Assembly: GCA_038373865.1 (NCBI GenBank)
Contig: JAXGGA010005512.1
Span: 1 to 64,000, forward strand
Direction: 5' to 3'
DNA length: 64,000 nt
Origin: Uloborus plumipes
Lineage: Eukaryota > Arthropoda > Arachnida > Araneae > Uloboridae
In this document: positions 54,943 through 64,000 of the stretch, piece after piece
Position numbering within the stretch: the stretch's first letter is position 1
Layout: every line of letters starts with the position of its first letter
The notes under the pieces: model-generated
Seen by the model: the letters and a program-made list of their open reading frames with translations, nothing else
Database searches by the model: none
What the model was told of the DNA's origin: nothing
Made by a program: the position numbers and the translations under genes

Positions 54943-55006
54943 ACTGAAGTAAATTAATGTTATCTTGACACAAATTACCAAATAATTACACCCATGTTTC
55001 GGGTTA

Positions 55007-55085
55007 GGGACTGTCCATAAATGAGGTTACACTTTTTTAAACACATTTGACCCCCATCCTTTCCCACTCTGTCACAAAGTCAATC
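55007..55085. mobile_element. Single end of a MITE (GACTGTCCATAAAT)
   Basis: GGGACTGTCCATAAATGAGG (55004-55023), then a T/C-rich stretch and TGTCACAAAGTC, resembles the end of a common arthropod MITE. The opposite end is not found. A 140-codon + strand open frame begins within it (55047-55469), has no recognised family and is probably fortuitous. Confidence 0.35.
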
Positions 55086-55550
55086 TTATGCCCTCTTCTC
55101 ATGTATCACGCTGCTTTCCATAAGCACATTGGTATTAAAAAATGTGATCTTCGCACATCTAGTTACCACCTCTTGTCACAACTCAATGTCACAAACATAT
55201 TCCAACATACATTGTGGACTTTCCATTACAAAGAACCCTTTTTAAATTCAAAAAGAATTAAACTTAAGTGTGAAAAAAAAATGATAAACAGCAGTTTACT
55301 AAACCTTCCTACAATGAAAAAGTTATCATCGAGCAGGAAATGTGCTGTCAGATTCCTTGAATTCAAAGTCTGCATACAAAAAGCTTTGATGTATATCAAA
55401 TGGGCCGTTGTTGTTTCTTCGGAAGAAAATGATCAAGTTTTGGTAATTGTCAGTGCATTAAAGAGTTAAAAGCTGCTGATATGCTGACAACAATGTTAAC
55501 AGCTGATGTGCTCATGAAGTTCCTATCCTTAAATTGCTTATCATTAGACA

Positions 55551-55724
55551 TACTGCCGTCCCCGTTTAATCGGGTAACGGATAAACGAATACCCCGCTTA
55601 TACGAATAAAATATCTCAAAACAGATGCCATAGAAGTAATGTTAAAGGTCCCCGCTTAATCGAGTACCCCGTTTAATCGAATAACATTTCTTGGAACAAT
55701 ATTCGTTTAAGCGGGCCGACAGTA
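55551..55724. mobile_element. Tigger-like MITE, 174 bp
   Basis: TACTGCCGTCCCCGTTTAAT at the left and GCGGGCCGACAGTA at the right (55711-55724) are inverted ends. The interior repeats CGCTTAATCGAGTA-like blocks. Other copies: 17391-18184 and the fragment 21785-21925. TA at the outer edge is consistent with TA targeting. Confidence 0.65.
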
Positions 55725-55919
55725 TTTGAGTGCAAGCTAAATTGCTAATCTTCAGACAGACTTTAATGAATGTAAATTAAATCTAAGGTTCAATCCAAGT
55801 AAAAATTGTTATCAAAATGAAATTGCTCTATAAATAACAATAATTAAGAGGGAGTGTATTCTCTGTAATATATAGGCGTATACAGAAAAATATTTCACAC
55901 TGAATAGAAACTTTCAATT

Positions 55920-56350
55920 CCATCGGCCCCCGATGGCTAAAGAATTTCCCTAGCTTATCATGGAGACCGCCGCCTCTTAAACTAACTTCCATAAAATGCG
56001 ACTTTTATGATAGGAGAAAGAGGAGGCGGGGGTTCAGGTGGTTAATTGCTCTCTCTCCCCCCTTACTATCGCCGCCGAGAGCCAAGCCGTGGACGGGCAC
56101 CTTATCAGTTTGGTCACTGGAAGAGTTATTGAGCATACAAATTGCTTTATGTTATCCGTTTAGACCACAGTTGCAGGGTTTTCAGTCTGCCAGCGTCTCG
56201 CGTAGCGCTACTCCATTTCCACCCGGACCTCCTTCCCTATGCAGGACATGGTGGCGCAGCAGCGAGAAGTAGTCTGCAACAATCTCGCTGTACCACTATG
56301 CATGAACTACTATGCATGCCACATGCGAAGAAACACATACGACACGCTAT
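55920..56350. other. GC-rich island of unknown nature
   Basis: An abrupt GC-rich segment in AT-rich DNA. It begins ATCGGCCCCCGATGGC (itself palindromic). CCGCCGCCTC (55968-55977) is inverted as GAGGCGGGGG (56022-56031), giving a hairpin of about 60 bp. The rest is unassigned: no recognised protein in any frame, no tRNA-like head. It may be a fragment of a transposon or a transferred piece. Confidence 0.35.
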
Positions 56351-56577
56351 CAAGCGCGGATCCAGAGGTTAGCGTGGGGGAGGCATGATCCCTCCTAAAT
56401 ATAGAATACCAAATATAGCCTTACCAAACATGGCCTAAAACTTTATTTATGCAACTTATGTTTCGAAAAAATAGGCAAAATTTTGTACACAAAAGCCCCC
56501 GTTAGTGCACAAAAAGTTCACTTTGACCCCACCCTTTCTGAAAATGACCCCTGAACCGGAAGCTGGATCTGCTCTTG
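56351..56577. mobile_element. hAT-type MITE related to 8863-9154
   Basis: CAAGCGCGGATCCAGAGG at the left and AGCTGGATCTGCTCTTG at the right are inverted ends of the CAAGGGCGGATCCAG type seen at 8863-9154. The flanks (CACGCTAT and CCGCCTAC) do not form a clear duplication. Confidence 0.6.
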
Positions 56578-57770
56578 CCGCCTACATAAACACACCGTAC
56601 TTCGTCATTGAGAAAAATATAATTTGAATTCGAGATGTCAAAATTCATATTCTTATTTTTTTGTGTCATTTTAGTGTTACGATAACAATAACTCATACTG
56701 AGTTTGGAATGACTGAGAGGAGAGACTTCCTGACAAAAGCTCTCATTCTTTGCTCGATTGTGTCTATGGAAATAAAAATGAAATGAAATGAATTTCCAAT
56801 AACACAAACACCACGCACGTGTTTGTTTTTGTTTAAATTTCCCTGAACTATCAGTATCTAAAACTTACTAGCGGTTTTTTCTGTGTGAGTTTTGTTTGAA
56901 AGCTTAGTGTTCAATAGAAAAAGTCTATTTGGTAAAGATCTACTCTATCTATATGTAATATTTCATAACATGTTAGTGCGTCTTGTGTTATTGCATAAAA
57001 ATTGAGCTGATTGTTTCGTATTTTAGGAATATTATAGTTCTTGGACAATGCATTTTCTTTCTTTCGGAGATGTTTTTGCTCTCAATGCTCAACATTTGTA
57101 TCTTCTGCGTTTTAGTCTGCTGGTGTAGCACAAAAAACTTTGTCTTTCATCTCTATCTTAAGTGCAAGTTTCTTTTCTTTCTTAATTTTTTTAAATATCA
57201 GTAATAAATCATTACATTATTTTAATCTTTCGTATCTTTACAACAACTTTTGTAATAACTTCCCATGTCACACCAAGGAAAGGCCAAACTGGTATTTATC
57301 TTACTCGAGTGAGATTAGTTAAATCTCAAGTATATTTGGTTTGTTAACTTGCTGCATTAAAGAGTATTAAATAAACAAGGCTACAAGCTAACAATATACA
57401 TTCAAAATTTTCTAATAAGCTATTCTACCAATAAATTCAAGCATTGTTGCCTCTTTGTAATACAAAAAAATTAAATAAATTCTGCCAAGACTTATGTGAA
57501 GTGGACCAATATGGTCCTTAACTCCCCCATCCCTCTCCCAGAGTTGAGAAGCACTGTTTCACAGAACTCGATAAAACCTCAAACCCTTCAGCTTAGCCCC
57601 GCCCTATTCTCATGCAATTGTATTTTTCCAAGTTTAATGAAAGTCTTACAATTATTATGCCTACTAGTTTTTCAGTGTCTTACTTGATTTTAATAGTTCA
57701 GTAATGAAAAATTAATAGAGAAAAGATTGAACATTTCTGAGTATCTCTGAAAAGTTTCAATATTAAGGTA
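56578..57770. other. Intergenic, AT-rich
   Basis: No genes recognised. GAGTTGAGAAGCACTG (57541-57556) resembles a lone hAT right end. Confidence 0.35.
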
Positions 57771-57842
57771 TCCTAGCTAGCTCAAATGGCAGAGCACTTT
57801 CTCTTTTTGAGAATGGATCAGGGTTCAAATCCCTGGCTGGGT
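57771..57842 (+). tRNA. tRNA-Lys(UUU)-like sequence, probable pseudogene or SINE head
   Basis: A 72-base cloverleaf can be drawn. Acceptor TCCTAGC/GCTGGGT has six of seven pairs, D stem GCTC/GAGC is perfect, T arm CAGGG TTCAAAT CCCTG is perfect, and anticodon stem CTTTC/GAGAA has four of five pairs counting a G-T pair. The loop TCTTTTT gives anticodon TTT, but position 33 is C instead of the invariant T and position 37 is T instead of a purine. TTTT follows immediately. The anticodon-loop defects argue against a working tRNA. Confidence 0.45.
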
Positions 57843-59116
57843 TTTGTATTGTATCTTTTCAGAGAAGTAGAAAATCATTTATGCTAATATAATTATTGAA
57901 AAGTTTAGAACCAACAAGGAAAGTGTTAGCAGTGATGCATTTAGGTTTTTTCTTCCTTCCTAATTATAAGAGCAACCATGGGGCATTTGTCATTTTTCTA
58001 AAATATAAGATGTTAAATCTATAGCACTAAAAAATTGTATTGTGTTAAAATATAAGCACCCATTTCAATTTGTCTGTTATAATTTATTTTCATTCTTATC
58101 AAAATGTTAACAATTTCAAAGGAAGTTTTGAGTTATATTTTAGAAATTACATGCTTTTAAGTTGATGCAAGACATTTAAGTTGAGTCATTAAAGGTGTCA
58201 AAAAACATTTAATTTTGTAAAACTTAAATGAAAATGACAGAGTTATAGAGTATCTAAATAAAAAGATAGAAATTTTCATTGTGCAACATTTGAGGGATTC
58301 GTACGACATTCAGCATTTAACTGGCTTCACAAATAGATTGATTTGGATGTGGTAGTTTCTTGATCGATTGTTAATTTTTGTATCTAAAGATAAAGTATAA
58401 AGCCCCAGGAAAATCAGCTGTATTTATTGTTGTCGATGGGTCTATTTATATTTTTTCTTATCTCTAAATGAAACAGATAAGGAAGACGACTAGAACTACC
58501 TACACAAGTTCTGATTTGCTTGAGCTCTCCAGTAGCTTGAATACCTGAAAGATCAACTTTTTACTGTAAGTCAAAAGTATGTTCTTGTGTTAAAGTATCA
58601 GCAGAAAGGACATTTTGAAAATCACAAAACCTTCATGTTTATTCATTTTAAAAGCTTCAACAAGTCGGAGAATTCGATGTTTTCTTTTTTATTCTTATTT
58701 TTCTTTCATAACACTTTTAGTTTAGACATCCAGTGTTGTTTCTCTTATAATTTTCACAGTAATAAACATTTCCTATGTATAGATTGCATGCAACAAAGTT
58801 CAACTTTGATACTTTAATTGAATTGCTTATTTAAAAAACCAGTCATGCGATAAAACTTCCAATTTTAAGGAAACATTTATAGCATTATATTTCTGATTCA
58901 GTCGTGATTACAGCCCTTTTTACTCAAAGAAATGTCTAAATATACATACATTATTTCAGTTTAAAATATTGCTATCCTTATCAAACAATTTTAAAATAAA
59001 GGTAAAAATGTTTTTTTTTTTTTTTTTAATTGTAGAGCTTGTCCTTTAACTGATTTTTGAAATAAATAGTTGAAGTGTTACATTTATATTTGATAATTTC
59101 ATTTGTTTTATTCCAG
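57843..59116. other. Region upstream of the first visible POP1 exon
   Basis: AT-rich. No CpG-rich promoter-like patch and no convincing upstream exon were found. It ends in the acceptor TTTTATTCCAG (59106-59116), so a transcribed exon must lie further 5'. Confidence 0.4.
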
Positions 59117-59155
59117 GCTGCATTTTCTTTGCCAAGCGTTGCAAAATGGAAGATT
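59117..59155 (+). CDS. POP1: POP1 exon a (start codon candidate)
   Basis: A 39-nt exon between TTTATTCCAG and GTAAGT. The ATG at 59146 gives MED before the phase-1 donor. The whole exon is open in this frame (..CIFFAKRCKMED), so it could also be internal. Confidence 0.65.
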
Positions 59156-61608
59156 GTAAGTCGTTTTACATTATATTCAATTTACTTTCTTTTATAAAAT
59201 TGAGTTTAATGATTTACTTTTATGTTTTGTAGCTGTGAGTGTATTGAGGTTTGCCGAGTGTCGAGCAAGAGAAATATTTAGCGTTATGAAAGATGTTCTT
59301 CGCAAGGAGCCAAAGCTTGCCTCTCAGAATTTGCCTCATAATATGCGAAGACGAGCTGCGAGCCATAATCCAAAGAGGTTGCCCAGAAATTTAAGGAATG
59401 CCGTTGTAAGCCTTTTTTAGAATCTATTTAGGATCTGCTATGTTTAAAAATTTGTTTAATACTGTTTGAATCGTGTATCTATTTTTCAAGTTATCCTTAT
59501 TTTTATATTTAAGGTGTATTTTCTCTTGTTTGTTTTCATGTATGTTATGACTTTCAACATTTCATATTCTGTCTATTTATGAAATTGCATTATGCAGTAA
59601 ACCTTCATTAATACTGGCTTTATTAAACCAGGTTTCCTTTAACTTGGACAACTATATAGATGTATATACTTTATAAATACAAGGCAAATTACCAATGTTT
59701 GTATTTCAGTATTATCTATTTTATTACCTTGTTTATCGTAACTTGGTTTAGTGTATGTCTGTGGTCTGTGCAGGTGGTGAATCTTTCTACTCAATTTTCA
59801 GGCATTTCCTGTGATTAGATTCTTTTGAGATTTTGTACGCAACCTCAGGCCTGTTGACAATGCAATATTCTAGAAACAATTTAATTAATTAGCCATTAAT
59901 TATTTGTTTATTTCAAATTTGATCAACATTTTTGATCCTCTAGTATGAGGCCAAAAAAATGCTTGCACAAATTAGAATTACATATTTGTGGGAACCCCTC
60001 ATTTTTCCTCACCCTATAAAATTTGTTCCGATGTAATTAGAATGAATTATAACTGTTTAATTAATTTCATGTTAAAATGAAAGTGAGCCTTCAAGTGAAA
60101 ATTTAGTGTTGATCATGGTCATTGTTGAACAGTACTTATATTTAAACGCTTTAATTTTTTTAAAGCAAAATACATAATTATGACAATTTGTATATGCAAG
60201 GGATATTGCAGATTGGAGAACTTTTGATGTGTAAATGCTAGAAAAAGGTAAAAAAACGTTAAGTTATATAGTTTACTGTAAAATTTCATACTCAATACAA
60301 AAAGCAGAAAATAATTATTTAAATAAAAAAGGTTTTAAATTCACCACGATTTTAAGACTAAAAAGTAAAAAAAGAATTTCTCTGAGCCACTCATAGACTT
60401 AAAGACCCATAGAGGCTCAGAATTTTTCACTAATTCTCTGAAAAATCAGCAATTGGGAAGCTTTAAAAAGTAGCAATCAGTGAGAAAGCATAGTATACCA
60501 GTGTCAGTAAGTATTAGTTGTTGTGCAATAAAATCATCAATTACATTTTAATGTAACTATTAACTTATGCTTGTGCCTCAGGTTTTTCTTATAAACACAA
60601 GTATTTTGACAGCTAGGATTAATTCTCAATCTTAAATTTTCTGGACACTTTTCGAGAAGTTTCTGTGTGGCTTTAAATCCATGCGAGGCTTAGATAAATT
60701 ATTTTAAAATTTTTAGTCTGTTTTAAAAACATTGTAAATATAGAGCTTTTAGTTATTTGTAATTTTCTCGTATGCAGTTTTATATTTTATTGCGTTAAAT
60801 TCAAAATGCAAATTTACTGTGTACTGTAGAAGTGTGTTTATGTACAATGTCTCAACTTACAGGTTTTTTTTTTCGTTTAATCCTTACTTTCATTAATTTG
60901 TACGACTTGGATCAACTATTAGCTCTGATTCATAAGGGTCTACTGTATATGAAAGGCACTTGGAGATTGCACTTAATTGTGCTTGTTACAGGCATGAATA
61001 TTTACTGAAGCTATGTTATATATTTTTTTGTAAGGTAGTTAAGCCTGGGTAGCAGAGTCAAGTCAGACTGATGTTAGGGGAAGGATTCTTTGTCGAATGC
61101 TCTAAAATTCACGGAGTTTTTTATTTTCTTTCTGACTGCGTAGTCTTGAGTAGAGATGTAGAGTGAAATTTTAAGACGGTGGGGAACAGTTTTTTTTCTG
61201 GGAAAAATGAGCTTTTTACAAAAAATGTGCTAAATTGCTGTATTTTCGTAGGAAATATTAAAATATGTTAAATAATAAAAGATATGGATACTTTGTTTTC
61301 TTTTCAACAGAATCGTTCTCTCTATTGACAGTATCATTTTATATATCATTACATTAAAACCAACTTCCCTTTCAATTATCTAGGCTAAGCAGGAAAAATC
61401 AAAGCATAAGAAACGGAAGCATTGTCATAAAAATCGTCAGACTGAATACATCCATCGTCAGTTGAACTCAACATGGCTGCCAACACATATTTGGTTCGCC
61501 AAAAGATTTCATATGAAAAAAATGTATGGTTATAAGTTACCTTTGCATTCAACAGGAAAACATTTTCGAGTGTCATTTAAGGCTGCTACCAGAAAGACAT
61601 TGTTACAG
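59146..61608 (+). CDS. POP1: POP1, RNase P/MRP protein subunit, 5' part (runs off the window)
   Basis: Exons 59117-59155 (ATG at 59146), 59233-59405 and 61384-61608 join in frame into about 136 residues. The second exon has LRFAECRAREIFSVM, then NLPHNMRRRAASHNPKRLP. This matches the TASTFAQARAAEI...LPRHMRRRAMSHNVKRLP block of animal POP1. The third has a Lys/His-rich stretch, then WLPTHIWFAKRFHMKKMYGY (family: WLETHIWHAKRFHM). POP1 is the largest protein subunit of RNase P and RNase MRP, needed for tRNA 5' processing and pre-rRNA cleavage in nucleus and nucleolus. The remaining two thirds or more must lie beyond 64000; no further exon is visible. The start is uncertain: the frame stays open upstream of the ATG to the acceptor, and vertebrate POP1 has roughly 100 more residues there. 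Confidence 0.9.
59233..59405 (+). CDS. POP1: POP1 exon b
   Basis: Acceptor TGTTTTGTAG, donor GTAAGC, 173 nt. It holds the Arg-rich MRRRAASHNPKRLPRNLR segment, near-invariant in POP1 proteins. Confidence 0.93.
59594..60950. mobile_element. Tigger-like element in POP1 intron
   Basis: GCAGTAAACCTTCATTAATA (59596-59615) and the complement of ATTCATAAGGGTCTACTGTA (60930-60949) share the CAGTARACCYTYAT pattern of pogo/Tigger ends. The interior is AT-rich without recognisable transposase. Confidence 0.4.
61384..61608 (+). CDS. POP1: POP1 exon c
   Basis: Acceptor TTATCTAG, donor GTATGT, 225 nt, in frame on both sides. It encodes the Lys/His-rich linker, the THIWFAKRFHM motif and the start of the following block, ending TRKTLLQ (family: TNRCLLQ). 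Confidence 0.93.
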
Positions 61609-61845
61609 GTATGTTTGATTTTCTTTTCAATCCTTCATTTTAAGTAGGATTATTTATGAATTTTCTAATAAACCAGGGTTCACTGATAAATGTCAAATAT
61701 ATATACCGCAACATGTATCTTATCTGCCATTTATTTTAAATAAATAGCATGCTATTTTTTGACATATTTAATCAGGAGTATTAACATATTTAAGTTATTT
61801 TTTATTGATTTTTATCCCTTTACGAATCCTTACGTCAATGATGTA

Positions 61846-63035
61846 TTAGGGGGACCGGAAAGTAATGTCGTTTTCTTACGCTAAATACAAACACATACAT
61901 TTTTAACGAGTCTTTATTTTTAATCAATGATGTATTCCCCATCATTGTCAATATACTTTTGCCATCTAGTGAGTAAATTTTCAATCCCTGATCGATAAAA
62001 ATTAATTGGTTTTTTTGGCAAAATATCTAGAGATGGCATTTTGGATATCATCCAAATTTGCAAATGTTTTGCCACTTAAAAAGTGTTGCAGCGCTCGGAA
62101 TAAGTGGAAATCCGATGGTGCAACATCAGGCGAATATGGTGGATGAGGCAGCACCTCCCACCCCAATTCATTAATTTTTTCTAGAGTTCGCCTTGCGCAG
62201 TGCGGTCTTGCATTGTCATGTTGGAGAATGACGCCTTTTCGGTTGACAATCGCTGGCCACTTTTCAATTAAAGATTGATTGACTCGCTGCAATTGTTCGT
62301 TGTAGAGGTCTGCAGTAACAGTTTGTCCAGGTTTCAGTAATTCAAAATGATCAATGCCGCGAATACTCCACCAAACACACAAAAGCGCTTTTTTGGGGTG
62401 TAAACCTGGCTTAGCAGTACTCCGAGGGATTTCATTTGGAGAGAGCCACTGCCTTTTGCGTTTTGGGTTATCATACAGGACCCATTTCTCATCTCCTGTG
62501 ATCAAGCGATCAATAAACGCTTCTGTGTTGTGTCGTTGAAGCAATAAGTTGCATGTGATTGATCGGTCAGCCTTATTCTGCTCAGACAGATTATGCGGGA
62601 CCCAAACACCTGCTCTGCTTACTTTCCCAATCTGCTTCAAATGTTCTTGGATGGTCGACCAAGGTTGGTTGAGACTGTTTGACAATTCCTCGATCGTCTG
62701 ACACGGATTTGCTTCCACTTCCGCCCTTAACACTTCGTTGTCTAACGTTGATGGTCTTCCTGATCGATACAAGTCGGAAAGATCAAAATTACCAGATTTG
62801 AACTTGGAAAATCACCTTTGGCATTTACGAATGTCCAGTGCATTTGGATAAACATCGCAAATGTTTTTGGTAGCAACTGTTGCGTTATTTCCCTTGCAAA
62901 ACTCAAAGAGCATGCAATGCCGGATGTGTACCTCTTCTGGTATTTGGCTGGCCATTTTACCCAAAATTACAAAAAAAAATTGTAATTCAATTGCCTATAA
63001 GTAAAGAACTTGTATCTTCAGTCTTCATAGATACA
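61846..63035 (-). mobile_element. mariner element (right terminus missing)
   Basis: The left end TTAGGGGGACCGGAAAGTAA (61846-61865) next to TA looks like a mariner inverted repeat. The transposase gene reads inward from the other side on the minus strand. No matching complement is found 5' of the transposase. Instead sequence of the 63049-63223 MITE begins, so the 5' terminus seems lost or replaced. The right boundary is approximate. Confidence 0.75.
61920..62955 (-). pseudogene. mariner transposase, two inactivating changes
   Basis: From ATG at 62955 (MASQIPEEVHIRHCMLFEF) to the stop at 61920 the reading frame has the usual mariner length of about 345 codons. It carries the helix-turn-helix region (GRPST...TIEELS...STIQEHL), the WVPHNLSEQNK motif and all three catalytic aspartates (TGDEKW, HDNARPH, YSPDVAPSDFHLF). 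Exactly 34 residues separate the last two, i.e. D34D. Two lesions are seen: TGA (minus strand, 62812-62814) where relatives have Trp, and an extra base in the T7 run at 62010-62016 that shifts frame about 30 codons before the normal end. It is therefore probably inactive, but young. Confidence 0.93.
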
Positions 63036-63048
63036 TCAGTGGGAGGCA

Positions 63049-63223
63049 TAGGCGCTGGCAGATAGCACTTGCACTTTTTTTGTAAACAAGTTTTTTTAGC
63101 TAATACTTTTTGTAAAGTTTTTCTTGCTCAATTTTTTATGTAAAAAAATTTTCTTTTGTTCATTTATTTAAGTAGAATTTTTTTTTAAGTTCAGATGCGT
63201 GTGATTCTGCCAGCGCCCATGGG
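63049..63223. mobile_element. MITE with GGCGCTGGCAGA ends
   Basis: ATAGGCGCTGGCAGA and TCTGCCAGCGCCCATG are inverted ends around a T-rich core. GCACTTGCAC near the left end links it to the 54247-54554 element. It adjoins the point where the mariner loses its terminus. Confidence 0.5.
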
Positions 63224-63465
63224 GGGAGGAATCGAGTTTTTTTTAGAGGAGTTGTTTTATGGATATCTGAGGTTTTTGAGGCATGCTTTGATGTGAATTC
63301 CATCATTTGCTTTTGATTTTGTTTACAATAAAGATCTGACAATTGGATTGAGAGACATTGGGTTCGCATTTTGGACTTATTATAGCTCAGGAGTAGCTTC
63401 TAGATACAGTATAATTAATTCTGATAGCAAGAGGACTCCAACACTAAAATGTGAAACAGTCGGTA

Positions 63466-63637
63466 CAGGGCCGTCATTTCAAGTTTTTTCAGGGGGACGG
63501 GGGGCAAAGGGTGCAAACACAATGCAATTTCATCGGAAAACAAAAAAAACCGCGCCCACTTATCTGTAAATACATCGACTTCTCAAAGCCGGGCCAGGGG
63601 GGTGGGGGGCAACGGACCCCCCTAAATGACGGGTCTG
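63466..63637. mobile_element. hAT-type MITE copy C, 172 bp
   Basis: CAGGGCCGTCATTT at the left and AAATGACGGGTCTG at the right, with core CCGCGCCCACTTATCTG as in copies A and B. The flanks AGTCGGTA (63458-63465) and AATCAGTA (63638-63645) match at six of eight positions, a decayed target duplication. It lies in a POP1 intron. Confidence 0.85.
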
Positions 63638-64000
63638 AATCAGTATCTAAATTAGTTGTGTTCCGTATACTGTCCTTTTTCTCTTCAGGTTTATGTCAGT
63701 AGTTGACCCCCCCCCCCCCCTCCGGCAAAAATATGCGTTACTTATCCTTCTCTGAACAAACTTGACAAACATAGCACAACATCTCATTGAACTCTTTTTT
63801 TTCTCGCCAGTCACATTTTTTTTCTATTATTCTCTTTAACTTAATGATAAACATTCACTTTTCATGTTTTAAACTACTGTATTTTTATCCAATATTTATG
63901 TTCTATTCTCCTCTGATGTTGAAAACATGAATCAAAATAGAATGTTGAAAAATGGATATAGTTAACTGCTAAAATTAATGTTAGAGTGTTTATTTCGCAT
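63638..64000. other. POP1 intron, right edge of the window
   Basis: AT-rich with a C tract at 63708-63720. No further POP1 exon recognised. Confidence 0.45.

Noticed and set aside
55047..55469. 140-codon + strand open frame
   Set aside because: It starts inside a MITE end, shows no family resemblance and no coding-like composition. Open frames of this length occur by chance in this much sequence.
59595..61383. An additional POP1 exon within the long intron
   Set aside because: No stretch with POP1-like sequence flanked by splice sites was found. Exons b and c join in frame without one.

Overview
The window is nuclear DNA of an AT-rich, intron-rich and transposon-rich animal genome. The gene content (a JADE/rhinoceros-type PHD-finger gene and the start of a POP1 gene), the small exons in kilobase introns, and the dense hAT, piggyBac, mariner and Tigger-like DNA-transposon debris fit an arthropod. 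A chelicerate such as a spider is my best guess, but that rests on general impression rather than a diagnostic sequence.

Gene 1 (12.6-42.6 kb, + strand) is a JADE-family gene. Sixteen coding exons can be joined phase-perfectly (3714 nt, 1237 aa plus stop). They encode an N-terminal EPL-like region, a C4HC3 PHD finger, a zinc knuckle plus second PHD (extended PHD) with all zinc ligands present, a conserved helical segment, and a long low-complexity tail with a conserved IPKK motif. JADE proteins are scaffold subunits of HBO1-type histone acetyltransferase complexes. A CpG-containing patch with an NRF1-like site at 11.3-11.5 kb is a candidate promoter. About 5.4 kb after the stop are almost free of recognisable transposons and may hold a long 3' UTR.

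Gene 2 (59.1 kb to beyond the right edge, + strand) is the 5' part of POP1, the large protein subunit of RNase P / RNase MRP. Three exons are visible and the rest lies outside the window.

The remainder is mobile-element landscape: 0.2-11 kb upstream of JADE, most large JADE introns, and 48-64 kb. Several elements are delimited to the base by target-site duplications. hAT-type elements with 8-bp duplications lie at 2069-2366, 8863-9154, 23793-25452, 28382-30207, 33425-33598 and 39861-40026, with a further copy of the last family at 63466-63637. A piggyBac relict flanked by TTAA occupies 48012-49788, and a mariner with a broken transposase lies near 61.8-63.0 kb. A 652-bp near-perfect palindrome lies at 9420-10071. 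A 2.9-kb long-inverted-repeat (foldback) element in JADE intron 2 (13782-16699) has 169-bp tandem repeats in its arms and a decayed copy of a widespread uncharacterised animal gene in its centre. That foldback element is the most promising candidate for something poorly described. tRNA-derived SINE-like sequences occur at 431, 4234 and 57771. No ribosomal RNA, CRISPR or bacterial-type feature is present.
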